DNA of 64,000 nt from Limnovirga sp038203525 (lineage in GTDB: Bacteria; Bacteroidota; Bacteroidia; Chitinophagales; Chitinophagaceae): positions 80,876 to 144,875 of the forward strand of contig JBBRDW010000001.1 in assembly GCA_038203525.1 (NCBI GenBank), given 5' to 3'. Every line of letters starts with the position of its first letter. Within the stretch, counting starts at the first letter, position 1. The notes beneath the pieces are model-generated. The model made no database searches and was not told the origin of the DNA. It saw nothing but the letters and a program-made list of their open reading frames with translations. Shown in pieces: positions 26,329 through 35,077 of the stretch. Position numbers and translations under genes: made by a program.

Positions 26329-27108
26329 TTATGTCAATTCATTTAAAAGCGCGTTGAGCATTGCAACCTTGTCGTTAATTTCATTGCATTCGATATTTGA
26401 TACGGAAAGAACAGGCGCAAGTAGCGGATATAAGCCAGGCTTATTAAGCAAATTTACCACCTGGTATTTAATCCATTTATTATAAGCAATCGGATAAGTT
26501 CTATTCGCAATAAAAAGTGCCTGAAGGTATTCCTGAAATGCTTTGCACAAAATATCAAATGCCTGAAAATACAATTCCCGTTTTATAAAAAAAGGAATAT
26601 GATCTAAATCGTACCGGCAGGCATCTGTAATCATCCTGAATCTTTTTATGCTTAAATCCTCCGCATAATATGGTAACCATTGTTCTTGTAACGCCTGGAA
26701 ATATTTACCACCGATATGCATTGGCGCAGCATAGCAAATTTGATTGCCAATTTCTAACTCAAAGTAGTTGCAGGGCTCCCCAACTTCAATAGTACCCGGC
26801 GTGTATTTGCCATTGATAATATCTACATGTACATGCGCAAAAGGACTTGATTTTTTATACTTTATTGTTGTTGTTTGCTTTGAAGAATAATTAAGCCATT
26901 GCTTTTCTATCTCTTTAATTTCTTTATTTGAAATAGTCGGTTTCACAAGAATTGCTAAGTCAAGATCGCTTTCAGCTACAGCATGCCCACGGGCACAGGA
27001 GTTTACAATTAAAACAGTGTCTACACCCGAAAGCGCGGAAAAGTAATCATGAACTACTTCGGCTGTTTTTCTGTGTAAAGTTGTTGGGAATATCGGTTTA
27101 AATTTCAT
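26329..27108 (-). CDS. Nucleotidyltransferase-domain protein
   Basis: 259 residues. The N-terminal half is a pol-beta-type nucleotidyltransferase fold: VNSCARGHAVAESDLDLAIL corresponds to the family's GSxARGxAxxxSDxDL, with the first Gly replaced by Asn but both metal-binding Asp kept, and HVHVDI supplies a likely third acidic residue. The C-terminal half (about 150-259) is helical (RFRMITDACRYDLDHIPFFI ... AFQEYLQALFIANRTYPIAY), as in HEPN-like or DUF4037-type partners. Such proteins include small-molecule nucleotidyltransferases and toxin-antitoxin or defence enzymes; no partner gene lies beside it. It stands alone between an L arm (25.98 kb) and an R arm (27.19 kb) of the dispersed family. 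Confidence 0.75.
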   Translation of the reverse strand: MKFKPIFPTTLHRKTAEVVHDYFSALSGVDTVLIVNSCARGHAVAESDLDLAILVKPTISNKEIKEIEKQWLNYSSKQTTTIKYKKSSPFAHVHVDIINGKYTPGTIEVGEPCNYFELEIGNQICYAAPMHIGGKYFQALQEQWLPYYAEDLSIKRFRMITDACRYDLDHIPFFIKRELYFQAFDILCKAFQEYLQALFIANRTYPIAYNKWIKYQVVNLLNKPGLYPLLAPVLSVSNIECNEINDKVAMLNALLNELT

Positions 27109-27189
27109 TTATAAATAATTACTTAAGAACCTGAAGGCACCCGGCAAAAAATGGAATCTACGTTTCTATAAAAGCTCCATAAAGATATA

Positions 27190-27250
27190 CCGTACAAGAG
27201 TGCGACGCAACAGCCGATGCCATTAAATTCAAATGCCGGGCTAATAAAAT
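27190..27250. repeat. R arm of the dispersed family
   Basis: CGTACAAGAGTGCGACGCAAC, CCGATGCCATT, ATGCCGGGCTAATAAAATTT. It ends about 5 bp before the stop codon of the minus-strand deiminase gene. The inner side carries TATAAAAGCTCCATAAAG, like the extended arms of copies 5 and 23. Confidence 0.85.
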
Positions 27251-27254
27251 TTTT

Positions 27255-28175
27255 CTACTTATTACGCATCAATGGCCTGGTAAGACAGGTAGGTCCGCCG
27301 CCACCTTTTATACTGATTTGCTCCCCCGCATAAACAGTGACTTTACAACCCGCATTTTCGAGGGCAGCTTTTGTTTTGGGATTACCATCCACCATTAAAC
27401 ATTTGCGTGGCGCAAGGGCCAGTACATTGCACCCCATACTCTCAAATTCTTCTTCGGGCACTTCAACCAACTGATAGCCGTGCTGCAATAAATAATTACG
27501 AAAACTGATGGGCATAAGCGGCGAATACACCACCGCAAGATCTTTATCAACAGGACTTAAAATAGACATTAGGTGAAACACATCTGAAGGCCCTCTATAA
27601 TGCGGTAAGGGCACGGTAATTACTTTTACACCCATTGGATCTAACAAAGCGGTTAACTGTTTTATACCTTCTTCATTGGTGCGGTAGGTAAGGCCAACGG
27701 CAAGCGTATATTCATTTAGCCAGGCCACATCTCCACCTTCTGCAGTACCCGGTGCGGTAATTGCTCCAAGAATACTGATACCATTGGCTTCAAAGGCCTT
27801 TTGCTGCGCATCTGGCTCGTGTATTCTGGCGGCTTTGCCCATATTGCACAGGATCATTCCCTTATCTGTAGCAATAGACGCATCTCGGCAATAAATGGAA
27901 TCCATATTTACCGTTTCGTTTTGCGGAAACTTTAAAATTTCTGCACCCGTTTCTTTAATTCGCGACTCAAAATTTTCGTACTCACTTACGGCATCTACCA
28001 GCTTAGGTTTATCCAGATAATTCAATGCTTTCCAGTGAGCTTCAATATGTGCATCGCTTATAAAAGCCTGTTGTGCATGCTTAATAAAAAGCGATTTTAT
28101 TTTCCCGGTTTCCGAGTGGCAGGTAAAGTTACTGGCGGGCAGGTCATGGTTGATAATTGATGGTTTATTGCTCAT
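27255..28175 (-). CDS. Arginine deiminase/dimethylarginase-like guanidine hydrolase
   Basis: 306-residue member of the amidinotransferase / guanidino-group-modifying superfamily. Visible motifs are NMDSIYCRDASIAT (substrate-binding Asp region), GTAEGGDVAWL (family 'EGGD'), VFHLMSILSPVD (catalytic His in 'FH' context) and the C-terminal GGGGPTCLTRPLMR, where the Cys is the expected nucleophile. The likely reaction is hydrolysis of a guanidino group (arginine or methylarginine to citrulline). I use the ATG at 28175 (MSNKPSIINHD); upstream in-frame sequence overlaps the permease gene and is not protein-like. It is preceded by an AdiC-like permease on the same strand (53-bp gap), which supports an arginine uptake or antiport and deimination unit. 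Confidence 0.8.
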   Translation of the reverse strand: MSNKPSIINHDLPASNFTCHSETGKIKSLFIKHAQQAFISDAHIEAHWKALNYLDKPKLVDAVSEYENFESRIKETGAEILKFPQNETVNMDSIYCRDASIATDKGMILCNMGKAARIHEPDAQQKAFEANGISILGAITAPGTAEGGDVAWLNEYTLAVGLTYRTNEEGIKQLTALLDPMGVKVITVPLPHYRGPSDVFHLMSILSPVDKDLAVVYSPLMPISFRNYLLQHGYQLVEVPEEEFESMGCNVLALAPRKCLMVDGNPKTKAALENAGCKVTVYAGEQISIKGGGGPTCLTRPLMRNK

Positions 28176-28228
28176 CGTTATTGGTTTATTTAAATCTGTA
28201 ATATCGTTTTCAAAATCCCTTTTGGAAT

Positions 28229-29542
28229 TTAGGGTCGGTTTCGTTTTATCCAAACATAAAAGGGCGTGCCGGCAATTAGGCAAATAAAACCCCAGTAAAC
28301 GGTTTCCTGTCCGGCGCCAATAATGGCCCAAAAAGAAAATGCAAAAGCCAAAGCCGCAAGAACAAATGCCTGCCACTTGTTTTGATTGACAAAATCCTTT
28401 AGCCCGGCTTTTATTATGATATAAGCGGCGGCACATAAAAGATATGGAAACAGTGAAGTAAATGTGGAAAGCAGTATTAAAAATTTAAACTGTTCCACAA
28501 GGCCTTCTGAATAGTTCATGACCATAAGAACAGACACCAATGCACTGGAAATAACAATACCAATGGCTGGCACTCCCCGTTTATTTTCTTTACCAAATAT
28601 TGCAGGGAATAGTTTGTCTTTTGCTATGGCAGCGGGTATTTGCCCCTGTATCAATATCCAGCCATTGAGTGCACCAAATGCAGCAACAGCAACGCCTGCA
28701 CTAACCCAGTATTGTGCGTTGCTGCCCCAAATAATTACAGCTGCGTCTGCAAATGGCGTAACAGATTTTTGAAGGTCTTTAATGGGTATCATACCCATTA
28801 CACTCACCGTGCTTACAATGTATATGACGGTAACAACCAGTGTACCCAGCATGGTTGCAATCGGAATTGTTTTCTCCGGATTGGCAACGCTGCCCGACGG
28901 AATAGTGGCGCACTCCAAACCAAGGAATGCAAAAAAAGTTAAGGTAGCTGTTGCAGTTATGGCTGCAAAATCTGATGTGCCGCTATTGTTGAAAGGAATA
29001 AAATTGCTGAAACTTATAAAAAATAAACCGCCAATTGCAACCAGCACTAATGGAATAATTTTTAATACAGTAGTAATCAGTTGAAGCTTACCCGATGTAA
29101 CAATACCCAGCGTATTTATCCAAGTGAGTAACCAGATGGCGCCAAGCGCTGTAAACACCGCTGCTGCTGCATTTGTAGCAAGTACGGGGAAAAAAGTACT
29201 CAGTGCACTTACCAGTGAAACAGCGATTGCGGCATTGGTACACCAAACAGATATCCAGTAGCCCCAGGCCACCAGGAAGCCGGCATAATCGCCAAAGCCT
29301 TTATAGGTATACGCGTATGGACCGCCATCGGCCTGTGGCATCATTTTACTAAGGTTACTGAAAACTTTGGCCAGCAAAAAAGCACCTGCAGCAGCCACCA
29401 GCCAGCCCACCAAACCTATGCTGCCATAAGCTGCCAATGCTGCCGGCATCAGGAATATACCAGCACCAATCATGTTACCGGCAACCAGTGAAGTGCTTGT
29501 CCACAAACCAAGTTTATTTTTTACCGGGAAACTTTCAGGCAT
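28229..29542 (-). CDS. APC-family amino-acid antiporter, AdiC/ArcD-like
   Basis: 437-residue inner-membrane transporter of the basic amino acid/polyamine antiporter group of the APC superfamily. TM1 carries GNMIGAGIFLMPAALAAYG, matching AdiC's GNIMGSGVFLLPANLAS. Also visible are GGPYAYTYKGFGDYAG (AdiC: GGSYAYARRCFG), FFAFLGLECATIPSGSVANPEKTIPIAT and MGMIPIKDL. About 12 hydrophobic segments can be counted. The substrate is likely arginine or its product exchanged against citrulline/ornithine-type partners, judging from homology and the deiminase gene 53 bp downstream. The two probably form one transcript. Confidence 0.87.
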   Translation of the reverse strand: MPESFPVKNKLGLWTSTSLVAGNMIGAGIFLMPAALAAYGSIGLVGWLVAAAGAFLLAKVFSNLSKMMPQADGGPYAYTYKGFGDYAGFLVAWGYWISVWCTNAAIAVSLVSALSTFFPVLATNAAAAVFTALGAIWLLTWINTLGIVTSGKLQLITTVLKIIPLVLVAIGGLFFISFSNFIPFNNSGTSDFAAITATATLTFFAFLGLECATIPSGSVANPEKTIPIATMLGTLVVTVIYIVSTVSVMGMIPIKDLQKSVTPFADAAVIIWGSNAQYWVSAGVAVAAFGALNGWILIQGQIPAAIAKDKLFPAIFGKENKRGVPAIGIVISSALVSVLMVMNYSEGLVEQFKFLILLSTFTSLFPYLLCAAAYIIIKAGLKDFVNQNKWQAFVLAALAFAFSFWAIIGAGQETVYWGFICLIAGTPFYVWIKRNRP

Positions 29543-29652
29543 AAGAATGGTTGGTTTAAAATAGTTGGGTAAGATACTATTTTAAAATTATGGTAATAAA
29601 ATTCAACCAACTGTTTAAGGCAAGTAATTAATTGTAATGCAGGGATTTTTTT

Positions 29653-29998
29653 TGAGCCCGGCGTTAAATCTTTGTGAGGCATTCGTTGCGTCGCACTCTT
29701 GTACGCCTTAGCTCCGTGCGGCAGCATACCTGTGCAGTTGCAAAGCCAATCTGCTACTGTGTGATTGTAGCAACAGCCAATAAAAAAAAAGTGAACTACA
29801 CTTTACACCATTATTCGCAGGATTTATCAGGGCAGATCAAAAACAAGATACACGCCGTGTACTAAAGGTTTAAACAAACGGATGTTTTATACTCTGATGT
29901 AAAATGTATTGGCTGTTCCTGCTTAATTTATAATCAGAATGCACAAGAGTGCGACGCAACGGCAGCTTCATGCCTGTACTGTACCCTGGCTAATAATA
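29653..29998. repeat. Dispersed L/R inverted-repeat element, copy 11
   Basis: A near-ideal copy. L arm 29653-29704: TTGAGCCCGGCG, GAGGCATTC, core GTTGCGTCGCACTCTTGTAC. R arm 29940-29998: TGCACAAGAGTGCGACGCAAC, GGCAGCTTCATGCC, CCCTGGCTAATAATAAT. The interior is about 235 bp and non-coding. It marks the left edge of the decayed zone. Confidence 0.9.
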
Positions 29999-30254
29999 AT
30001 TCTACAAGCTGAAGTAGAATCTCCATAAAAATATAATCCTATAAGTGTACAATTTAGTAACAAATTGGGTACAACCTGCCACGCTTTACTGTGGACTAAA
30101 AAATTTCGTTGAGGCTGGATCTTCGCTATGACAATTGTTTGTCCAGTTGGTGAGCAGGGCATTTGGAATATTCAACAAAAACCCCTTCTGGAAAACAGGT
30201 TTAGATGGTTTAGCCTGCCTTTACCTGGGTTGCTTTAGTCCTGGGCAAGCTTGA

Positions 30255-30728
30255 TGCATTTTTGAGACCAACTGCGTTACAATACCACTAAACCCTGTTG
30301 TTGCAGCTACTCATGTTGCTACGCCACTCGGTCCGATTGGCGTGTCGTTAAATGGTGTTCCCTTCTTCAATCAATACGCTGGTCCTAACAACCAGGTTTT
30401 AGCTGGTGAAATAAATTCATTTGATAAATACTATGGTCATCCAGCACCGGGCAATCTTTATCATTACCACGTAGAGCCATTATATTTAACAACAATAAAA
30501 TCTACCAAATCTGGTTTGATGGGCTTTCTGTTAGATGGGTGTGTGGTGTATGGACCTGAAGAAGAAAATGGTACTACCGTTGTAAGTAGCGATTTGGATG
30601 CATATTATGGGCATACACATGCAACCGTTGATTATCGGAATGGAATTTATCATTATCACTTTTCTTCAGTTGCTCCTTATTTGAATGGAAACGGATTTTA
30701 TGGCACACCAGGAACGGAATCTAATTAA
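30255..30728 (+). pseudogene. YHYH-domain protein, N-terminally truncated
   Basis: The open frame begins after a TGA at 30252 and has no good start codon (first in-frame GTG at 30342). The conserved part begins upstream of that GTG (VVAATHVATPLGPIGVSLNG) and continues through PFFNQYAGPNNQ, HPAPGNLYHYHVEP, FLLDGCVVYGP and GIYHYHFSS to FYGTPGTESN, the typical C-terminal half of a YHYH protein. A signal peptide and the first ~80-100 residues expected for the family are missing; 30010-30254 is stop-rich. The stop codon is immediately followed by the ATG of the next broken gene (TAAATG), which suggests a former operon. YHYH proteins are secreted and of unknown function, often encoded beside SCO1-type copper chaperones, as here. 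Confidence 0.7.
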
Positions 30729-31330
30729 ATGAAATATTCAATAATATTTTTTATATGCCTTTTGGTTTATTACTGCAAACAGAATCACCCAATACCTATG
30801 TCTGTTACTCAGGCAGCTATAGAAATACCTGATGTCGTTGTTTTAAAAATAATAAATCAATAGCTGTTAACAACGATACCATTTTGAGGAATGGCAAAAA
30901 ATTTAATGGCTATTTGTATTTACCTTACCGGGATAGTAAAGACACTTTTTCAGTTGAAAGTTATACAGGTGGTTTGGCACACCGGATATTAAAAAAGTGG
31001 TATCCAAATAAGCAATTAATGGAGGAAAGGCATTATTCCTTTGGCCAAAAAAATGGCAGTCAAATTGGCTATTGGGAAAATGGAAATAAAAGATTTGACT
31101 TTACGGCAAAAAATGATTTTAACCAGGGCGAGCTTAAAGAATGGATGGCTAATGGCGCATTATTTCACGTAGGAAATTATGGAAACGGACAAGAAAAAGG
31201 CAAGCAGCAATTATGGTACGAAAATGACAAAATTAGGGCTAATTATATTGTTCTTAAAGGAAAAAGATATGGATTATTGGGAACAAAAAATTGTCAAAAT
31301 GTTTCGGACAGTGTTTTTAATACTAATTAG
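30729..31330 (+). pseudogene. MORN-repeat/YwqK-like lipoprotein, frameshifted
   Basis: Starts ATG at 30729 with a lipoprotein-like leader (MKYSIIFFICLLVYYCKQ) and reads to a TAG near 30861 (EIPDVVVLKIINQ). The frame then shifts near the A-run at about 30844, after which the reading frame NNKSIAVNNDTILRNGKKFN continues to 31330. The distal part has MORN/YwqK-type repeats (LYLPYRDSKD, KWYPNKQLMEERHYSFGQKN, GYWENGNKRFDFTAKNDFNQ, GELKEWMANGALFHVGNYGN). One missing or extra base would restore a single ~200-residue lipoprotein. The 3' end overlaps the next gene by about 32 bp. It could be intact if the shift is a sequencing error in the homopolymer or a programmed event. Confidence 0.6.
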
Positions 31331-31953
31331 CTGGAGTTTCTTTGGGTGTGCCGATGTAGTTAATAATCAACCGCAATTACTTTACTACAATGAGCCAAAT
31401 TTTACTCCGCTATTTATTAAAAACAAGGCCGGCATAAAGTTTAAAATAAATCATACCATTAGAGATTTTTCATTTGTAAATCAAGATAGTGTAACAATTA
31501 CCCAAGAAATTGTTGAGCAAAAAATTCATGTTGCGAATTTTATATTCACTTCCTGTGGCAGTATTTGCCCGACTATGACACGTAACATGAAAATTGTAAG
31601 CGATAGCATGGAAAATGATCCTGATATCATGTTTCTATCATACTCGGTAACACCCTGGATAGATAAGCCGAGTGTGTTAAAAAAATTTGAAGTGAATGAT
31701 AAAATCAGTAACCCTAACTGGCAATTTCTTACTGGCGCTAAAAGTGAAATATACTCATTGGCCCGTAAATCTTATTTTGCTGAAGCGGATTTGGGCTTTT
31801 TCAAAAGATAGCTGAGAATTTTTACATACAGAACATTTTGTGCTGGTCGATAAAAACAAAAGAATTAAAGGTATTTATAATGGTACATTATTGTTAGAAA
31901 TGTACCAGCTTATTGATGATATAAGAACTTTGAAAAAAGAAGATGCATTCTAG
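31299..31953 (+). pseudogene. SCO1/SenC copper-chaperone family lipoprotein, frameshifted near the 3' end
   Basis: SCO proteins deliver copper to cytochrome oxidase. The reading frame from ATG 31299 has a lipoprotein leader (MFRTVFLILISWSFFGC) and the thioredoxin-like core with the copper-binding Cys pair in FTSCGSICPTMTRN (CX3C). It stops at 31811 (LGFFKR). The expected end of the family, including the conserved His, is encoded directly after in another frame: FLHTEHFVLVDKNKRIKGIY, NGTLLLEMYQLIDDI, ending at TAG 31951-31953. An in-frame TGA (31813) also lies between the two parts, so at least two lesions are likely. An alternative upstream start (ATG 31269) exists. Third broken gene in a row after YHYH and MORN. 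Confidence 0.72.
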
Positions 31954-32148
31954 TGTAGCGCTAAAGTAACTGTGGCTAAAATGATTTATACTTTTTGTTT
32001 GCATTCTTATTTGACCTTTTTCGCAAGTTGCAAAATGCAATACACCATTGATACAAAATTGCAAATGTTTCCTATCACTTTATTACATTGCCCATTGCCG
32101 GTGGTTTAATAGCAGAGATTCTCCTGAATAAAAGCCGAATAAAAATCT

Positions 32149-32198
32149 ATACGTACAAGCCTGCGATGCCGAAACAAGTTGGGTAAAGCCTAGAATAT
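32149..32198. repeat. Degenerate R arm of the dispersed family
   Basis: ACGTACAAGCCTGCGATGCC, GAAACAAGTTGGGTAAAGCC, TAGAATATTTT, preceded by AATAAAAGCCGAATAAA as in extended arms. No L arm can be recognised. The rest of 31954-32443 holds no gene I can see. Confidence 0.5.
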
Positions 32199-32443
32199 TT
32201 TACCGCAGACTTCAAAATTTCGAAAAAAACTGGCTATTTGTTGTAACTCCGGGATTGCTGAGGGCGTAACCTGCAACGGAATACCTGCCATTTTTATGCT
32301 CGATTTATACAGGCAGATTTCCGGTTATATGGCTATCTGTGTTGGCAAAGGCACCTGCCAACTGGCAGCACCAATAAAAAAATATTACAAAGCGTAAACT
32401 TTTCAACCCTAAGTTTTGTTTACTAAGATTAAATAAAAAAATA

Positions 32444-32995
32444 ATGAAAAAGAACCTTGTTAAAATGTTATTTGTGGTTGCAATTGGCTCAACGAGCTTG
32501 TTGGCCTGCAACAGTGCAGAAACCAAAACGGAACCTACTGCTGAAGTGGTAAAAGAAGAACCGATGGCGCCTGCTCCTGCTGCAAAAGATGTAGTGGATA
32601 TTGCGATTGGCTCCACTGATCATACAACGCTTGTGGCTGCTGTTACGGCTGCGGGATTGGTAGAAACGCTTAAAGGCGCAGGTCCGTTTACCATTTTTGC
32701 TCCAACTAATGCGGCATTTGCTGCCTTACCTGCCGGAACAGTTGATATGCTTTTAAAACCAGAGAATAAGGATAAGCTTTCCAACATTCTTACCTATCAC
32801 GTAGTTTCTGGCAGTGTAAAAGCGGCAGACTTAACGGATGGCCAAAAGATAAAAACTTTGCAGGGTGAAGACTTGACCGTATCGATAAAGGACGGAAAAG
32901 TAATGATTAACGGTGCTACTGTTACTACCGCTGATTTGGAAGGTAGCAATGGTGTTGTTCATGTAATAGATGGTGTACTGATGCCCAAAAAATAA
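32444..32995 (+). CDS. Fasciclin-domain lipoprotein
   Basis: 183 residues. Signal MKKNLVKMLFVVAIGSTSLL with lipobox (LLACNSAE, Cys22), then a ~20-residue Pro/Glu/Ala-rich linker (TEPTAEVVKEEPMAPAPAA), then one fasciclin (FAS1) domain. The FAS1 H1 and H2 boxes are visible: GPFTIFAPTNAAFAALPAGT and GVVHVIDGVLMPK, with ILTYHVVSGSVKAADL between. FAS1 domains mediate adhesion or protein contacts; bacterial single-domain forms are secreted or membrane-anchored. It is monocistronic with a strong terminator and is the one intact gene in an otherwise decayed stretch. Confidence 0.92.
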   Translation: MKKNLVKMLFVVAIGSTSLLACNSAETKTEPTAEVVKEEPMAPAPAAKDVVDIAIGSTDHTTLVAAVTAAGLVETLKGAGPFTIFAPTNAAFAALPAGTVDMLLKPENKDKLSNILTYHVVSGSVKAADLTDGQKIKTLQGEDLTVSIKDGKVMINGATVTTADLEGSNGVVHVIDGVLMPKK

Positions 32996-33012
32996 TTTTT
33001 TAAATTTTTGAG

Positions 33013-33055
33013 AAAAGGTCGGGGATTGGCATGTGCCAGTCCCCGACCTTTTTTT
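33013..33055 (+). terminator. Intrinsic terminator of the fasciclin gene
   Basis: Long perfect stem (AAAGGTCGGGGATTGGCA ... TGCCAGTCCCCGACCTTT, one G-T mismatch) with a 3-4-nt loop and seven T. Confidence 0.92.
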
Positions 33056-34307
33056 GCCCTTGCCAGTTTTGTAACCGGCGGCATTAACAGCTCAATAGCT
33101 CTATAGTCTTACAAGTCTGCGACCACTGAAACAGGTTCGGTACAGGCTGCCATGATTTGCTGGCGTGAAAGATTTGCTATGAACCGAGCTTGGCAACTGA
33201 AGTCTGATTCCGTTATAGCATCCTGTTCAATAATAAATCTATATCTATTCGCAAGGGTTAAAAGCTCCAATTTAAACTGGCATTTGTATTAATTATTTTT
33301 GAGAGAACCCGATTAAAATATATTTTACAAAAGCAGGAAAAAAGCCGTGCATCCATGCAAGATTATTTAATACCAGCTCAGTTTTTATCTCCGTTTAGCA
33401 GTCAATTTCTATCAGCCAATTGCCGCTGCCCGGTAGTATACCATCGGATGCATTATTAGGTACTTACATTGGTCTACCGGGCAATAAGTTTACCTGAGCA
33501 AGCAGTATCAATCAACAGGTTGCAACAGGCGCTTTGATTATTATGCGTCTATAATCTATTATCGATAGAGAAAAAATTCTGCCGACACACCAAAATATGT
33601 GTAGGTAATGTATTATTGGTGACAGCAGCTTCAGCTATGTAGCGCCTTTAGACGCAAGTTTATTAACAGAAATAAGAAACCATCTATCCCTTGAAAAGAT
33701 AAACGAGATTAATGAAAAAATACCTTCAACAATAACCAAGACGGATTCTGGTTAAGTTCAAAGCAATCATAATAATAAAGATAAAGTGCCGTTATTGCTG
33801 AATTATCGCATCGATATTCGCAACACAGCACAAAATAATTGTGTAACAGACCCTCTCACAAAGACCGGCAAGTGCATCAAGCCAACACCTAAGAGAAGTT
33901 TATTAAGGAATGCTACAGCCCCCCCTTCACTGTATATCGCTTACTCCTGAAAAAATCGATAGAAGAACAATTCGACCCAGCATAAACAGATTTTAATATA
34001 AACAGCATAAAAGCCTTTTTAAGGTAAACGAACGAATCATGGAGACCATCGGGTATGCGGGTACCTAACCTGATAAATATTATCGGCAAGGAGCTTTACA
34101 GCTAATAAATAGATAAATTGAGTGGGTAAATTAATAAAGCAGCTCCCAGAATTTTTAAAAAATCACCTTTACTTGATTTAAACAACAGACACTAAATATG
34201 ATAATTGTGATCCCTAAAAGCCTGTGCGAAATTTTAATAGCGCCATTTTACAACAGAAAAAGTTAACCGGATGTAAACCTAAAGCTGATAATAGTTATGA
34301 ACGATGA
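33056..34307. other. 1.25-kb stop-rich intergenic stretch, probably decayed DNA
   Basis: No frame is long enough for a believable gene. A degenerate R arm lies at 33106-33155 (AGTCTTACAAGTCTGCGACC, ACTGAAACAGG). An inverted pair TGCCCGGTAG (33427) / CTACCGGGCA (33474) has a 37-nt loop. A short protein-like run of about 40 codons at about 33615-33756 (IGDSSFSYVAPLDASLLTEI then RNHLSLEKINEINEKIP) may be a gene remnant that I cannot assign. No RNA gene was recognised. Confidence 0.4.
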
Positions 34308-34365
34308 ACGGATTGCGACGCAACGAAGATGCCATGAAATGATTTGCTGGTATTAAAATATGCTT
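34308..34365. repeat. R arm of the dispersed family (solo)
   Basis: GAACGGATTGCGACGCAACG, AAGATGCCATG, TTTGCTGGTATTAAAATA. It lies 67 bp before the stop codon of the minus-strand gene that follows. No L core precedes it within 1 kb. Confidence 0.65.
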
Positions 34366-34431
34366 TTATGACAGGCCAGGTTAATTAGTTATTTATGGGA
34401 AAAGTCATAATCGGCTTTTCTACGTCGAGGG

Positions 34432-34866
34432 CTAAGCTGTTATTGGTTTAGTATGTTGATTTGATGGTAGCTTATTCTCTTTGAGAATATTCTGTAGGCG
34501 ACCGAGGTGCCTTTTTACCAGGCCATCTTCGATTTTTTTAATAAAATAGCCATTATCTATTTTGTTGTTCCAGATAATATAGGTGAGGCATTTTAGCACA
34601 GTGTCAATGGAAATCTGGTCTATCCATTTTTGAGCGGTTTCATAATCACGTGGCTCGCTCTGCATAATACTGTAATCAGTATCAGCGAAATTATTCTGGC
34701 AGAAGATATCTATAAAGGCATCGGCAGATTCTACGAGTTTGCCCTCAGGATTTTTGGTTTTCCTTATTAAGGTATCATCAATTACAAGGCTGGGATAAAA
34801 AATATCATTAAAATCGGCCAGTTGCTGCAGGGCATTAATTTCTATTTTGTTGTATTTCCGGGTCAT
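34432..34866 (-). CDS. DUF6508-like hypothetical protein
   Basis: 144 residues, no signal peptide or membrane segment, so probably cytoplasmic. The order of segments resembles DUF6508 proteins: an N-terminal ALQQLADFNDIF helix, a middle ESADAFIDIFCQNNFADTDYSIM and a C-terminal LKCLTYIIWNNKIDNGYFIKKIEDGL ... LGRLQNILKE. The function of that family is not known to me. It is monocistronic, with about 210 bp to the divergent trhO gene. The assignment rests on pattern similarity only. Confidence 0.6.
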   Translation of the reverse strand: MTRKYNKIEINALQQLADFNDIFYPSLVIDDTLIRKTKNPEGKLVESADAFIDIFCQNNFADTDYSIMQSEPRDYETAQKWIDQISIDTVLKCLTYIIWNNKIDNGYFIKKIEDGLVKRHLGRLQNILKENKLPSNQHTKPITA

Positions 34867-35077
34867 GGTTCTTAATAGGCATAAAGATAATGTTGGAAAC
34901 TTTCAAAGAAATTGCGAACGGATAGTTTTAAATCCATTTTAATGTAATCGCTAAAAGTGCTTAAAAAATTAATGTAATTTTGATTTTATCGCTCGGTTTA
35001 GATGGGAGATTTTATTTATTACAAAATATTTTACAGAGATTTCTGTTGGATTATCTTATGCCTGAAATTATACTACT

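Noticed and set aside
28176..28436. Upstream extension of the deiminase frame
   Set aside because: It overlaps the permease gene in another frame, is Cys/Arg-rich and not conserved-looking, and a good ATG exists at 28175.
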